Of a stretch of 64,000 bases of DNA, positions 40,164 through 51,200 are shown in pieces. The first letter of the stretch is position 1. Every line of letters begins with the position of its first letter. This DNA comes from Elusimicrobiota bacterium (lineage in GTDB: Bacteria > Elusimicrobiota > Endomicrobiia > Endomicrobiales > Endomicrobiaceae), in contig JAFXSD010000076.1 of NCBI GenBank assembly GCA_017525905.1, forward strand, positions 82,293 through 146,292, given 5' to 3'. A program made the position numbers and the translations under genes. A model generated the notes under the pieces. It did not search any database. It was not told the DNA's origin and worked only from the letters and a program-made list of their open reading frames with translations.

Positions 40164-41504
40164 ATGAGATTTTTGTTTTTGTTATTAGATTTTATAGTTT
40201 TCTTTACACTTACAGCGATAATCATTACAATTCGTTCTGATGTCGCGTTAAATCCTACTGTATTTTTTTTAGAAAACTGCAAAGTGATGTTCCCGGTATT
40301 CATATTAAATATAATTCTTTTATTGATTTTTTCCTTTTACGATCTTAACCGAATTCACAAAGAACATTCAAATATTTTTATCGAAATATTTATATCGTTT
40401 ATTATTTCTTTCATACTATCTGCGGCAGGAATATATTTCGGAGCAACTCTTTTTGAAGTTCCGACACCGAAGACAAACCTATTATTAATTTTATTGATTT
40501 TCTATATTTATGTACTTTTATCAAGAGCTTTATACAGAAGTCTGCATTTTTCACAAATTAAAATTATTACTTTAGGAACAAGCCGAACTTTGAACAGATT
40601 AAAAGGAATATTAAAAAATACTAACAATTATGAAATCGTACAAGAGTTCAATAATATTTGTGATATTCCCAACAATTTAGATATAAAAAATATAGATTTG
40701 TTATTGGTATCCAATAACCTTCTTAATCAAGACTCAACAACAACAGAAATGATTTTCAATACCTTTATTTCAAAAGGAATCAAATGTTTAACGGATTTTT
40801 CTTTCTTTGAATATACATTCTCGAGATTATCAAAAGAATCTTTAGAAAATATGACTTGGTTAATAAACAATATAGATAACAGAAATCAAAATTCGACTTA
40901 TTTTATTATTAAAAAACTTTTTGATATTTCATTTTCAATTTGTTTGTTTCCTGTCTTTTTACCAATAGGGATAATAATTTATCTTTTAATTCTTCTTATC
41001 GATAAACAAGACCCTATATTTTTTCAAAAAAGAGTCGGGCTCAAAGGCGTGCCTATACAGTTATGTAAATTCAGAACTTTTATAAACGGAACGGAAACTC
41101 CAACCAAATTAGGTAAAATTTTAAGGAAGTTTAGATTGGATGAAATACCTCAATTGATAAATATTTTAGACGGAAATCTTTCCGTTGTAGGACCGAGGCC
41201 ATTACAATTGGAAGACAATGAATTACTAAATAAAAACATTTCGGTTCATAAATTGAGAAACTTAGTAAAGCCGGGATTAACCGGATGGGCACAATTAAAT
41301 TTTAAAGCACCCAGAAATTATTCTGCCGAACAACTTCCTACATTTGAAAATAATTTTCAAAGAAACATTTATTTCAGAGATGCTTTTGTAAGATTGGCTT
41401 ATGATGTTTGGTATGTAAAAAACTCTTCGTTCTTATTGGATTTGGAAATAATGTTTAAAACCGCAAAAAGAGCATTTGTAAAAGATAAGAAACTTTCCAA
41501 ATAA
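40164..41504 (+). CDS. Polyprenyl-phosphate sugar-1-phosphate transferase
   Basis: This 446-residue membrane enzyme starts assembly of a surface glycan by loading a sugar phosphate on undecaprenyl phosphate. Four N-terminal helices (to about 130) precede a divergent CoA-binding-like region. The C-terminal catalytic domain (from about 250) has the membrane hairpin, FFQKRVGLKGVPIQLCKFRT, KFRLDEIPQLINIL, LSVVGPRPL and KPGLTGWAQLN. It belongs to the WcaJ/WbaP-type family; the sugar is not deducible. It stands alone, divergent from hisD. Confidence 0.88.
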   Translation: MRFLFLLLDFIVFFTLTAIIITIRSDVALNPTVFFLENCKVMFPVFILNIILLLIFSFYDLNRIHKEHSNIFIEIFISFIISFILSAAGIYFGATLFEVPTPKTNLLLILLIFYIYVLLSRALYRSLHFSQIKIITLGTSRTLNRLKGILKNTNNYEIVQEFNNICDIPNNLDIKNIDLLLVSNNLLNQDSTTTEMIFNTFISKGIKCLTDFSFFEYTFSRLSKESLENMTWLINNIDNRNQNSTYFIIKKLFDISFSICLFPVFLPIGIIIYLLILLIDKQDPIFFQKRVGLKGVPIQLCKFRTFINGTETPTKLGKILRKFRLDEIPQLINILDGNLSVVGPRPLQLEDNELLNKNISVHKLRNLVKPGLTGWAQLNFKAPRNYSAEQLPTFENNFQRNIYFRDAFVRLAYDVWYVKNSSFLLDLEIMFKTAKRAFVKDKKLSK

Positions 41505-41571
41505 ACTTCGAATAACTTTTTATTCAAGTTCGTATTTATTATAAACAACGGATATTAATTGGAATAAACAG

Positions 41572-43029
41572 TTATAAACTGTTATTATTTGCGGCTGCAT
41601 ATAAAAACTTATGCATTTCCACCAAAGCAAGAGTGTCTTGTTCGCAATATTTCAAAAGGTTTGTTTTAGTTTCTTTAACTTTTTCCTCGTCATATAAACC
41701 CATAGCCATATAAGCAAAGGCCGACAGTGCCAAACCTCCTTCGCCTATTTCAAGTTCATTATAGTTCATTTGAGGAATCATAACCGGCAAAACTTTTTTT
41801 ATAGATGTTCTTCCGTGAAATCGTTTATCATAGTAGTTTACTCTCAATATTGCTTCTAAATCCACTATTCTTTCTATTATTGCTTCGAATTGTTCTTCAA
41901 GTTCCGGACAAAGCAAAATAAGTTTTTCTATTATCTGTTTTTCCGCCGAAGAATAAGTAATAATGCTTCCCTGTGTGCCCAGAATTTCGACAAGCTGTTT
42001 GGCAATCCTTTTCCTACAATCCTGTTTATGGTCTGCGATATATTCAAAATGATCTACAATATGTTCTATTCTGTCGCATTTATGTACCGAATACTGCGTT
42101 AAAACTTGAGTATGCGGAGCAATATTATTATATAACGGATATATAGTCATAACAGATTCAAAATCCAAATAATAACATGGGAATACTATCTTTTCAAGCT
42201 CTGTTTTTAACTCCGGACTTATATATACTTTGTCATTAATAACACAATCTTTTACAATTTTTTGCATTTGTGTAAGTTCAATATCTTCCGGTAAATTTTT
42301 AATATCATAAATTTTGTTTTCACATAACTTATCAAAAACAAGTTGTGAAAGTCTTGGCAGATCGAAGATATGGTATTCTATACCTTCCCCCGTGCATTGT
42401 TTAAAAAGCCCGCAATTTTTGCAAGGCATTTTAAGCTTTTTCTTTTTTGGAGTTTCGGCAAACAAAATATCTTTTACGGTGTCTAATAAAATAGAATAAT
42501 CTTCAGCTCTCGTGAAAACATCAAAACTGCAATCAACTTTAGTAAAAAGTTCTTCTATTGAATTACCCAATCTGAAATCTTTTGATAATAAATAAAGAGT
42601 TGCTTTAGACAGCGAAGATATTGTTTTTGTCGCTATTAAACTTATATATGCAGTATCGGATATATATTTGTGTTTCCATTTATTTCCCGACTTAACTTCT
42701 ATTATTTCCCACAAATTATTTTCCGTTCTGTGCAAAATATCCGCTTTTGCAACAAATCCGTTATATTCAAAAACAGGCTCGAAAATTGTTTTTACTGTTT
42801 TATCTTTTATTAAATCTTTTGTTTGTTGTAATGCTTCGTCAAACTTTCCTGAAACCTGAACTCCGTCTTTAAACAACAATTTTGCCATATTATGAATATT
42901 TTTTGCTTCCATTATTAAAAAATCATCTGTTAAAGAATTATCTTTGGGAACAAGACCTCTATACAAATGCCATGCATATACAGGGCATTCCAATGTTTTT
43001 AAAAAAAGATTTTTGTTAATTGATTTCAT
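41572..43029 (-). CDS. DUF2779 protein with Cas4-like nuclease region
   Basis: In this 485-residue protein the N-terminal part (about 1-215) has CPVYAWHLYRG, a PD-(D/E)XK-like core (VAKADILHR, WEIIEVKSG) and a Cys set CKNCGLFKQC that may hold an iron-sulfur cluster. The C-terminal DUF2779 domain (about 285-430) starts CYYLDFESVMTIYPLYN and resembles an RNase H-like exonuclease with DFE. It is probably a nucleic-acid enzyme of unknown role. No defence genes are nearby. Confidence 0.8.
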   Translation of the reverse strand: MKSINKNLFLKTLECPVYAWHLYRGLVPKDNSLTDDFLIMEAKNIHNMAKLLFKDGVQVSGKFDEALQQTKDLIKDKTVKTIFEPVFEYNGFVAKADILHRTENNLWEIIEVKSGNKWKHKYISDTAYISLIATKTISSLSKATLYLLSKDFRLGNSIEELFTKVDCSFDVFTRAEDYSILLDTVKDILFAETPKKKKLKMPCKNCGLFKQCTGEGIEYHIFDLPRLSQLVFDKLCENKIYDIKNLPEDIELTQMQKIVKDCVINDKVYISPELKTELEKIVFPCYYLDFESVMTIYPLYNNIAPHTQVLTQYSVHKCDRIEHIVDHFEYIADHKQDCRKRIAKQLVEILGTQGSIITYSSAEKQIIEKLILLCPELEEQFEAIIERIVDLEAILRVNYYDKRFHGRTSIKKVLPVMIPQMNYNELEIGEGGLALSAFAYMAMGLYDEEKVKETKTNLLKYCEQDTLALVEMHKFLYAAANNNSL

Positions 43030-43050
43030 AACTATATGATATTAATACAC

Positions 43051-43929
43051 TTAAAGAAGTGTATTGTTTTTTTCTTCTATTTGTCTTTTCTTCTTTTCCA
43101 AAGCTTCCAAAACGGAATAAGGAACTTTCATTTTTCCTATTAAAGGTGTTGCATTTTTACCGTAAGCACCATGGCAATCCGAGCCACCGGTTGCAACTAA
43201 ATTCATTTCATCGGCGATAGACAAAAACTTTTTTATTATATGTTGCGGATGACTGGTATGCCAAGCTTCTATTCCCATAAGTCCATCGTTGATCAGTCCT
43301 TTAAAAATATTTTTATTGCTGTAATGCCCGTAGTAAGGATGTGCCAAAACGGGAATTCCGCCTGCTCTTATAATAAGAGATATTGCATCTTTAGGGGAAA
43401 GGTAATGTTTCGGAACATAAGCGGGTTTGTCAAGTCCCAAATATTTTTGAAATGCTTCAGATATCGAAGAAACATATTTTTTTTCAAGCAAAGCTTTTGC
43501 AAAATGAAGTCTTCCTATTACTTTGTCGCCCACACCCGAAATTAAACCTTCAGGGTCCAACTCAATATTTAAGTTTTTTAATTTTTCAAATATACCTTTT
43601 GCTCGTTGAATTCTTACTTTTTTAAACACTGCAAGAGCATCGTTAAAACTTTTAGATTTCCAATTTACATAATATCCCAAAATATGCATTTCTGTTCTTG
43701 TAACATTGTCCAATTCCGCCGACAATTCTATACCGGATATTATTTCGACTCCGTATTTTTTACCGGCCTCTACAGCTCTTTGAACACCATCAACTGTATC
43801 ATGATCGGTAATACTTATTGCCGAAAGTCCTACTCTTGATGAATATTCAACAACCTGTTCAGGTGTAAAAATTCCGTCAGAAAAGCATGTGTGTATATGT
43901 AAATCAACAAAATATTCTTTTTGAGACAT
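43051..43929 (-). CDS. PHP-domain phosphoesterase (YciV/RnaAM-like)
   Basis: This 292-residue metal-dependent phosphoesterase has PHP motifs DLHIHTCFSDGIFTPEQVVE, SITDHDTVDGV, GIELSAE, LAHPYYGH and GGSDCHG. The length and motif order match the family of the 5'-3' exonuclease RNase AM and nucleotide phosphatases. Its stop is 3 bases before the PhoH start region on the same strand, so the two are transcribed together. Confidence 0.87.
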   Translation of the reverse strand: MSQKEYFVDLHIHTCFSDGIFTPEQVVEYSSRVGLSAISITDHDTVDGVQRAVEAGKKYGVEIISGIELSAELDNVTRTEMHILGYYVNWKSKSFNDALAVFKKVRIQRAKGIFEKLKNLNIELDPEGLISGVGDKVIGRLHFAKALLEKKYVSSISEAFQKYLGLDKPAYVPKHYLSPKDAISLIIRAGGIPVLAHPYYGHYSNKNIFKGLINDGLMGIEAWHTSHPQHIIKKFLSIADEMNLVATGGSDCHGAYGKNATPLIGKMKVPYSVLEALEKKKRQIEEKNNTLL

Positions 43930-43932
43930 TTC

Positions 43933-45243
43933 TTACAACAACTCCGATGACAATGCGGCAAGAACACTTCTTTCACTCTTGGAAAACATTAAGTGTCCAA
44001 ACACCGACTGTCCTTTAAATCTATCGACCAAATAAGTTAATCCGTTAGACGATGCATCCAAATAAGGGCTATCTATTTGGTACGGATCTCCGGTTAAAAC
44101 AATTTTTGTTCCGTTGCCGGCTCTTGAAATAATTGTTTTTACTTCATGAGGAGTTAAATTTTGAGCATCATCTATTATTATGTATTGTTTAGGCAAAGAT
44201 CTTCCTCTTATATATGTAAGAGAATCTACTTCTATCTGCCCTGATTCAAACAAATAATCTATTTTTTCATCGACTTTTGAATCTTCATGACCTTTATCCA
44301 TAAGGAATTCAAGATTATCGTTTATTGCACCCATCCAAGAAGATAGCTTTTCTTCTTTTGTGCCCGGCAAAAATCCGATATCTTTTCCCATGGGAATTAT
44401 AGGCCTTGCAATATATAATCTTCTGAATTGTCTTTCTTCCACTGTTTTTTGAAGACCTGCCGCAAGAGCGAGCAAAGTTTTACCTGCACCCGGCAAACCG
44501 ATTAACGTAACCAATGAAATGTCATCGCATAATAAAAGTTCAAATGCAAATCTTTGTTCTATGTTTAATGGTTTTAATCCCCAAGGTTGAGAATTTATAT
44601 GAAATAAAGGTTGAATAACTTTTTTTTCTGCCGAATACTTTCCCAAAGCACTTTTTGAAGAACCTGTTTCATCTTTCAAATACACAAACTCATTAGCATA
44701 AAATTCAATATTTTTAGGAACTTCAACTTTACCGTTTTTATAAAATTTATCTATTTTATCGGGTGAAATAATTATTTCTTTCCATCCTCTGTAAATTTCG
44801 TCTATTTTAACTTTTGATTTTTCATAATCTTGAGTTACGATATCTAAAATTTCGGCTTTTATTCTTAAATTGATATCTTTTGTTATAAATATAACGGTTT
44901 CACCTTTTTGTTTAAGGTACAAAGCTATGGATAGTATTTGATGATCGGATTTGGAAACAGTAAATTCTTCCGGAAAATCTACCTTATGAACCATCTCTAT
45001 AACTAAAGTTCCGCCATTTTTTAAAGGAACACCTTGTGTTAATTTCCCTTTTGCTCTTAAATCGTCTAATCTTCTGGAAATTAACCTTGCCCCTCTGCCT
45101 CTTTCATCATTAAGTTTTTTAAAATTGTCTAATTCCTCAATTACCGTTAAAGGAATAACAACTTTATTATCCTTAAAGGCAAACATTGAGTCAGGGTCAT
45201 GCAACAAGACATTTGTATCCAATACAAAAGACTTTATAGCCAT
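43933..45243 (-). CDS. PIN-PhoH family ATPase
   Basis: In this 436-residue protein the N-terminal PIN nuclease domain (FVLDTNVLLHDPDSMFAF, VIPLTVIEELDNFK, FITKDINLRIKA) is joined to a PhoH ATPase domain with Walker A GLPGAGKTLLALAAG (about 250) and Walker B YIIIDDAQNLTP. Such PIN-PhoH fusions act on RNA. The ATG at 45243 follows AAGGGGG. Confidence 0.92.
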   Translation of the reverse strand: MAIKSFVLDTNVLLHDPDSMFAFKDNKVVIPLTVIEELDNFKKLNDERGRGARLISRRLDDLRAKGKLTQGVPLKNGGTLVIEMVHKVDFPEEFTVSKSDHQILSIALYLKQKGETVIFITKDINLRIKAEILDIVTQDYEKSKVKIDEIYRGWKEIIISPDKIDKFYKNGKVEVPKNIEFYANEFVYLKDETGSSKSALGKYSAEKKVIQPLFHINSQPWGLKPLNIEQRFAFELLLCDDISLVTLIGLPGAGKTLLALAAGLQKTVEERQFRRLYIARPIIPMGKDIGFLPGTKEEKLSSWMGAINDNLEFLMDKGHEDSKVDEKIDYLFESGQIEVDSLTYIRGRSLPKQYIIIDDAQNLTPHEVKTIISRAGNGTKIVLTGDPYQIDSPYLDASSNGLTYLVDRFKGQSVFGHLMFSKSERSVLAALSSELL

Positions 45244-45291
45244 AGTGTCCCCCTTTTATATGAACAACATTTTTTTATATTCTCACTACAT

Positions 45292-45320
45292 ATTATAATC
45301 AATTTATATTGAAAAATCAA
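45292..45320 (-). promoter_or_regulatory. Promoter of the PIN-PhoH gene
   Basis: Leftward TTGATT (45320-45315), 17 bases, TATAAT (45297-45292). Confidence 0.7.
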
Positions 45321-45420
45321 ATAATAATTAATCGTTACACATATAACAATATATTACCTTTTATTATTAAAAATTTTTTTTATTTTGTATAATACCAAGA
45401 AAATTATTCGGAGCTTTGTT

Positions 45421-46155
45421 ATGGAAAAACTTATAAAAGAACATACAATATCAAATTACGAATGTAACAGAAATGAAACAATAAAAATAATAAGCATATT
45501 TCATTTATTACAAGATATGGCAGATGCTCATGCCGAAAAACTTAATGTAGGATATACTTTTTACAAACAAAATCATTTGGCTTGGGTAGGAAGAGCTTAT
45601 CACATAAAAATATTTTCTTTACCTAAAATTTTCGATAAAATAACTCTTGAAACTTGGCCATGTGCAAGAACGGCTCTCATTGCAACAAGAGATTTCCTTA
45701 TAAAAGATGTTAACGAAAATGTTTTGATTGCAGCATCAAGCCAATGGGCAATGATAGACACAAAAAGAATGAGACCGATAAAATTTGACAGTTTTAATCT
45801 TACTTACGACGTTCTACCGGAAAGAGCTGTAGAATCCGAATTTACAAAAATACAATCACCTCAACAGATTGATTTTGAAAAACAAATACAAATAAGAGAA
45901 GACGATATCGACAGTAACGGACATGTGAACAATTGTGTTTACCCCATGTGGACAATGGAAACATTTACTCAACAATTTAAACAAGATTATATTTTAGATG
46001 AAATGGAAATAAACTTTAAAAAACCGGTTTTTATACAAGACAATATAGTAACGGCAAAAGTTCAAAATAATTCCGAGACGGATTTTACAATTTCTATAGG
46101 AACGCCTGAAAAAGAGGCTGCACTTATAAAAGCAACTTTCAAGAAAAAAATCTAA
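45421..46155 (+). CDS. Acyl-ACP thioesterase
   Basis: In this 244-residue protein a double hot-dog fold of the FatA/FatB family releases fatty acids from acyl carrier protein. The first half starts NYECNRNETIKIISIFHLLQ with WVGRAYHI; the second holds the catalytic-type REDDIDSNGHVNNCVYPMW. The start is the ATG at 45421 behind a GGAG site; the frame reaches a TTG at 45385. Monocistronic, divergent from the PIN-PhoH gene. Confidence 0.87.
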   Translation: MEKLIKEHTISNYECNRNETIKIISIFHLLQDMADAHAEKLNVGYTFYKQNHLAWVGRAYHIKIFSLPKIFDKITLETWPCARTALIATRDFLIKDVNENVLIAASSQWAMIDTKRMRPIKFDSFNLTYDVLPERAVESEFTKIQSPQQIDFEKQIQIREDDIDSNGHVNNCVYPMWTMETFTQQFKQDYILDEMEINFKKPVFIQDNIVTAKVQNNSETDFTISIGTPEKEAALIKATFKKKI

Positions 46156-46196
46156 TGGACGGGAAAATAGATGAATAGAGATATCACAAAACGATT

Positions 46197-46694
46197 CTAT
46201 AAGACTTTTTCAAATACAAAATCATCCATAACAAACCCATTACCGATATCTGCAACTTGTTCTCTTATTAAAATAAAACCTTTATGTTTATAAACAGCTA
46301 TTGCATGTTTGTTGTTTCTGTTCACAGTCAACCAAACAGAGTTTAAATTTTTTCCCTTCGCTAATTTTTCAATAAAATCAAATGTTTTAGAAGAAATTTG
46401 TTTCCCTCTATATTCTTTTAAAATATAAAGTTTACTTAAAAACATCTTACCGTTTTCTTCGTGAAGTCCGGTATATCCGGCAACATTATTATCTGTTTTT
46501 ATTAAATAATATTTATATCCGTTATCATTTATAGCTTGTGACAATGCTTGAAAAGACTGAAACTTTTTTATCATATATTCAATTTGTTCCAAAGTTAAAA
46601 TTTCTTTAAAAGCATCGTGCCAAACGACGTTTGCCGTATCTGCCAAAACTTTTATTTGTTCTTTTGTTATAACCTGTTCAAATGTTATATTCAT
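46197..46694 (-). CDS. GNAT family N-acetyltransferase
   Basis: This 165-residue protein has the acetyl-CoA loop LYILKEYRGKQISSKTFDFI (about 95-115), followed by VWLTVNRNNKHAIAVYKHKG, the typical GNAT motif B. The substrate is unknown. It starts one base after the cstA stop, in one transcription unit. Confidence 0.85.
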   Translation of the reverse strand: MNITFEQVITKEQIKVLADTANVVWHDAFKEILTLEQIEYMIKKFQSFQALSQAINDNGYKYYLIKTDNNVAGYTGLHEENGKMFLSKLYILKEYRGKQISSKTFDFIEKLAKGKNLNSVWLTVNRNNKHAIAVYKHKGFILIREQVADIGNGFVMDDFVFEKVL

Positions 46695-48143
46695 TTATAT
46701 ATTCTCCAAAAAAGATTTTTTATGTACCCTTTTTGAAATCCAAAATATGCTTATTCCTACAAGAATTAATGCAATTATACTTGAAAGAGCATAACTTAAA
46801 TTAAAACCTATTTTTGCATTTAATATAAAAAGCATATCTATATAAACGAAAAGTAATCCGGGCAGCAAAGTAATAAAATAATTCTTTTTATTCTTGTATA
46901 AATATATTGTTGCGTAAAAAAATGTAGGCAAAACTATTAATTGATTAACGAACATAAAATATCTCCAAACAAGAGCAAATCCGTCCGGTTGAGATTTTAC
47001 CAAATAAAGCAAAGAAATAACCGCACAAAATACGGGAATATTTATTAAAAATCTTCCGGTAACTTTTGTTTGTTTTATTTTGAGAGCATCGGATAAAGTT
47101 AATCTCAGTGCTCTTAGTGAAGTATCCCCTGTCGTTATAGGTAACACAACTATTGCTATTATAACTATAAATGCCAAGTATGACGGAACGAAATATTCGG
47201 TTATAATTTGTATTGCAGGAATTTCTCCTACAAACTTGTCTGGAACGATATTTAAGCTGTAAACCGTCATAGAGGCTGCCGCCCAAACCATAGCAATAAA
47301 AGACTCCACACACATCATTGCATAAAATACTTTTCTCCCCTCTTTTTCGTGTTTAACGGTTCTTGCGATTATTGTTGATTGTGTAGAATGGAAACCCGAT
47401 AAAAGTCCGCAACTGACTGTCATAAAAAATATAGGAATTAAATAAAGTTTTTTAGGGTGCATATTAAGATGGGTAAAATCTATTTCCTGTAAATTTACAC
47501 CTTTTACAAAAAAACCTACAACCAAAAGTAATGTTCCTATAATTAAAATCAGTCCTAATATAGGATAAATATTGCCTATAATTTTATCTATTGAAAACAT
47601 TGTTGAAAGCATATAATAAACTATTATCAAGCCATAAATATATAGGATGGTATTATTCTTTAAAGAAAAATCGGCAACATTAAAAAATTTTGAAGCAATA
47701 AGGTCTCCCGATGTATAAACAAACACTACGGCAACAAGCAACATCATTATTGCAATTATTCCGAAAAATATATAATACCAACTTTTACCTAAATATTTTT
47801 GTATTAAACCTGTAACCTGCATACCGTTATTTCTTATGGATATCATTCCTGCGGCATAGTCATGAACTGCACCCATAAGAATACACCCCAAAGGTATTAA
47901 AAGAAAAGCTATAGGGCCAAACAATATTCCCTGTATCACTCCCACAATAGGTCCCATACCTGCAATACTTAAAAGTTGTATCATTTGGTTTCTTTTAGTA
48001 CTTAACGGAACAAAATCCACACCGTCATTTATTGAATAAGCAGGTGTTGGTCTGTCATCCGGTTCAAATTGTTTTTCAACATATTTTGAATATGTAAAAT
48101 ATCCTGCAAATAAAATTATTAATCCAATTAAAAATGTAATCAT
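46695..48143 (-). CDS. cstA: CstA family peptide/pyruvate transporter
   Basis: This 482-residue protein has about 13 membrane helices. The N-terminal signature QFEPDDRPTPAYSINDGVDF then VPL, and GPIVGVIQGILFGPIAFLLI with MGAVHDYAAGMIS, are diagnostic for the carbon-starvation protein CstA, which imports peptides or pyruvate. It is of the short type without the long C-terminal extension. A CTCCTAAAA stretch gives an AGGAG site before the ATG at 48143. Confidence 0.92.
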   Translation of the reverse strand: MITFLIGLIILFAGYFTYSKYVEKQFEPDDRPTPAYSINDGVDFVPLSTKRNQMIQLLSIAGMGPIVGVIQGILFGPIAFLLIPLGCILMGAVHDYAAGMISIRNNGMQVTGLIQKYLGKSWYYIFFGIIAIMMLLVAVVFVYTSGDLIASKFFNVADFSLKNNTILYIYGLIIVYYMLSTMFSIDKIIGNIYPILGLILIIGTLLLVVGFFVKGVNLQEIDFTHLNMHPKKLYLIPIFFMTVSCGLLSGFHSTQSTIIARTVKHEKEGRKVFYAMMCVESFIAMVWAAASMTVYSLNIVPDKFVGEIPAIQIITEYFVPSYLAFIVIIAIVVLPITTGDTSLRALRLTLSDALKIKQTKVTGRFLINIPVFCAVISLLYLVKSQPDGFALVWRYFMFVNQLIVLPTFFYATIYLYKNKKNYFITLLPGLLFVYIDMLFILNAKIGFNLSYALSSIIALILVGISIFWISKRVHKKSFLENI

Positions 48144-48179
48144 TTTTTACTCCTAAAACAATTGCTTTGCATTTTTGAG

Positions 48180-48211
48180 GTATGGATGTATGGATAAATA
48201 GAGGTATGGAA
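48180..48211. repeat. 8-bp-period minisatellite
   Basis: Four units, GTATGGAT, GTATGGAT, AAATAGAG and GTATGGAA, in the gap between cstA and the giant gene (48,144-48,285). These are the reverse complement of the TCYATACN units elsewhere. No terminator is obvious in the gap. Confidence 0.7.
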
Positions 48212-48285
48212 ACGACTACTACACAAAACAAAAATACCTTCAAGTTTTTACGATTATAGATTTTACAACTTTTTTTAATAAATGT

Positions 48286-51200
48286 TTAGGCGGCAGCTAA
48301 CATTGCTCTGTAACTTGATATATCACTTATACCTACTTGTTCTTGTGTTTGCTTACCGTTTATTCTATCGCTGAACAATATTATTTGTATTATTTTGTTC
48401 ACTAACATTTCTTGTTCTGCAGAATCCTTTATTCCGGATTTGATATTTGATATTTCCAATTGTTTCATGGATTCCATCAACACATTCATTGCATTTGAAC
48501 CGGTAATATCTTTCATTAAAAATTCAGTTTCATCTTGAGATAAAGTTTCATAATTGTTTTGTTCTGCTCTTATCAACAAAACACCTAACAGTCTTTCTAA
48601 TTTTTTATCTTTTAATTCTATACCTTCAAATTCGTTACCTGTTTCGATTAATTTACTTTTAACTAAAATTCTTTCTTTTATTATGTCAATAAATTTCTCT
48701 AACATTCTTTTATCTTTCTTGTCTCTTATACTTTTCAATATTATTCCAAATTCACTATCTTCACCTACAAGACTCATTATTTCCATGTAATTCGATGATT
48801 TTAACAATTTTTGAGCTTCGCCGAATGTAATTTCCGGGATTTTATCAAATCTAATGTTATAACCTATATTTTCTATATCTTTACCGTTGAGATTTCTTAA
48901 CCCCATTGTTATTTTTATCTTTCCCAATAGTGTTCCTAAAATTTCAAATGCTTCTATGACATTTTTACCTTGAAAATTCTCTTTCAATATTTCAATATCT
49001 ATCATTATAGGTTTATCCGAATTTATTATTTTTTGTTCTAAAAATTCCAACCCGTTTTCTGCTGTTAAAACATCAACTTCTATTTTTTCATCCGTATAAT
49101 AATCATATATGTAAAACTTCTCTTTTTCTTCTATTATCTTGCCGGAAATTCCGGTATTTTTATATATATCGCTTTGTGTTACAACATAAATTTCTATACC
49201 GTTTTTTCTAAGTTCCAAAATTTTATTTTCATCTAAATTTAATTGCCTGAATTGTTCTTCCGTTATAACTTTTCTTGTTCTTCCGTTTTCCAATGCGGTT
49301 AACAAATCCTGCCCGGATAATTGTTTTAAGTCTATTATTGTTTTTTGTCCGAAAGTAATTCCTATTGTTCTTTTTACTTCTAAAGCAGAAAGCATAAAAT
49401 CATTTATTCCAACACCGTTTTTCCCCGGCAACTCCATTTCTCCTATTTCTAATAATCCGTCATTTATTCCTATGCCGCCTCCGTTTCTTATTACTATTCC
49501 GTCTATCTCTATTTCTCCTTTCAATCCCAAAATATTTTTTATTTCTCGTTTAAATTGATTGCTTTCATTTATTGTTTTTGCAATTTTTATTTTTGGAGTA
49601 TTCAATGCTCCGTAAATCAAAACATTATCAATATTAATTTTAAATATAGCTGCTCCGTCAACTTTTATTCCTGTGTTCACTAATTCATATTTCTGTGTTG
49701 ACAAATTCTCAATATCATCCAATATATATATTTCCGTCACATCAGATTTTTCTTCTGCTCGTTTTGTTTCAATTAATTTTTCGATTTCCGATGCTTTTAT
49801 GTTTCGATAATTTATTGCTACCGATTTTTCTTTCTTATCTTCCTTTGATAAAAGAGAATTTAAAAATTTATGAGCAACAATCCCCGCAACCGAAACCAAA
49901 ACAATAACAGGAATATTAGCAGCAAAAAATATTGAATATATATATAGGACAGATAAAAAAGCTGTAGGTAAAATTCTTTCTTTCGTTTGATTATTCATAT
50001 TAATTTGTTGCTCAAAATTAAAATCATCTTTTAATTCATTATTTGGAAAAACATTAAACAATACAGCTTTTAAAATCTGTGACGTTGTCCAATTAAAATT
50101 ATTTTTATGTATCCATAAACTTATATTATGTGCTCTTAAAAACTGAATTTGAAATGCAGTAAAAATTATCATAATTAAAAAATTTACAATTAAAGAGGTT
50201 GTCGGTAAAATGGCAAAACTTGCAGGTAAAGTTCTAAAAAATATTTCTTCCCATATCGGAGAAAATTTATGCAACAAAGAAAAGAATTTATTATATTTTT
50301 TAAGAGGAGCAAATACAGACAACTCAAAAAAGCTGATATGATTTATTTTGTTTTGTTTTGTTTTAAATGCTTTTCGTAATTTTTCTTTCATTGATAACTT
50401 ATGTTCCGCCAAACTGCTGTTTTCAAATATATTCAATATTTGCGACGCAGCTAATTCAATATTTTTCTTGGCAAAATTGCTGTACACAAACAATGTAGGA
50501 TTTGAATAACCTACTGCCGTCATTGCCTGCAAGATATTTTTTACTGTTATTGTTTCAGGATGTGTTTCAGCTATCGAGGTTATAAGTCCGTTCCATTCAT
50601 TACTCATCGTAGTTATTTTGTTATTTTCTTTATAGTATGTGGAATAACCATATTGTGCTTCATGCCCGGAAGAAGCCCAAATTATCGGAAATTGTCTTTC
50701 CACAACTTTTCCTTGTTTTTCAAGTTTATCAAATTCTTTGCTTAAAGTTTCATAGACATTATTTGCAAAATACCACGAATAACATGAACTTAAATTTATG
50801 GTAATTTTGCTTAAATTCATTCCTTTATTGTATGCAGAAATCAAAGCTTTTGCAAATTCGGCACTTGTTATATCTGTACCAAAACCTACAGACAGAGAAT
50901 CGTCAAGACCGTGTCCGTCAAAGGAAACCAAGACAGACTCTTCGTTTTTTAACATCGATATTTTTTTTAGAAATTCACTCTTTGCCTGCAATGCAGAAAC
51001 AAAGTTAGCATTTATAAATGAAAATTGCGATGAATCCGAAATCGGAATATTCATTATTTCCAATAATTTTTTAAGACCTGCATCTTCAAAAGGTTGTTCT
51101 TCACTTGATGCAGCGGAAAGAGAAATAAACTTTGTATTTTTATCAACAACAACTCTGTCTTTTTGATCTTTCAATACGAAAACATAAATTTTGGTTGCTA

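Noticed and set aside
41506..41571. Hairpins between the sugar transferase and DUF2779 genes as terminators
   Set aside because: The stems have several mismatches and no clear T run; too weak to list.
41572..43029. DUF2779/Cas4-like gene as part of a defence island
   Set aside because: All neighbours are housekeeping genes (PHP, PIN-PhoH, sugar transferase), with no toxin, methylase or cas gene.
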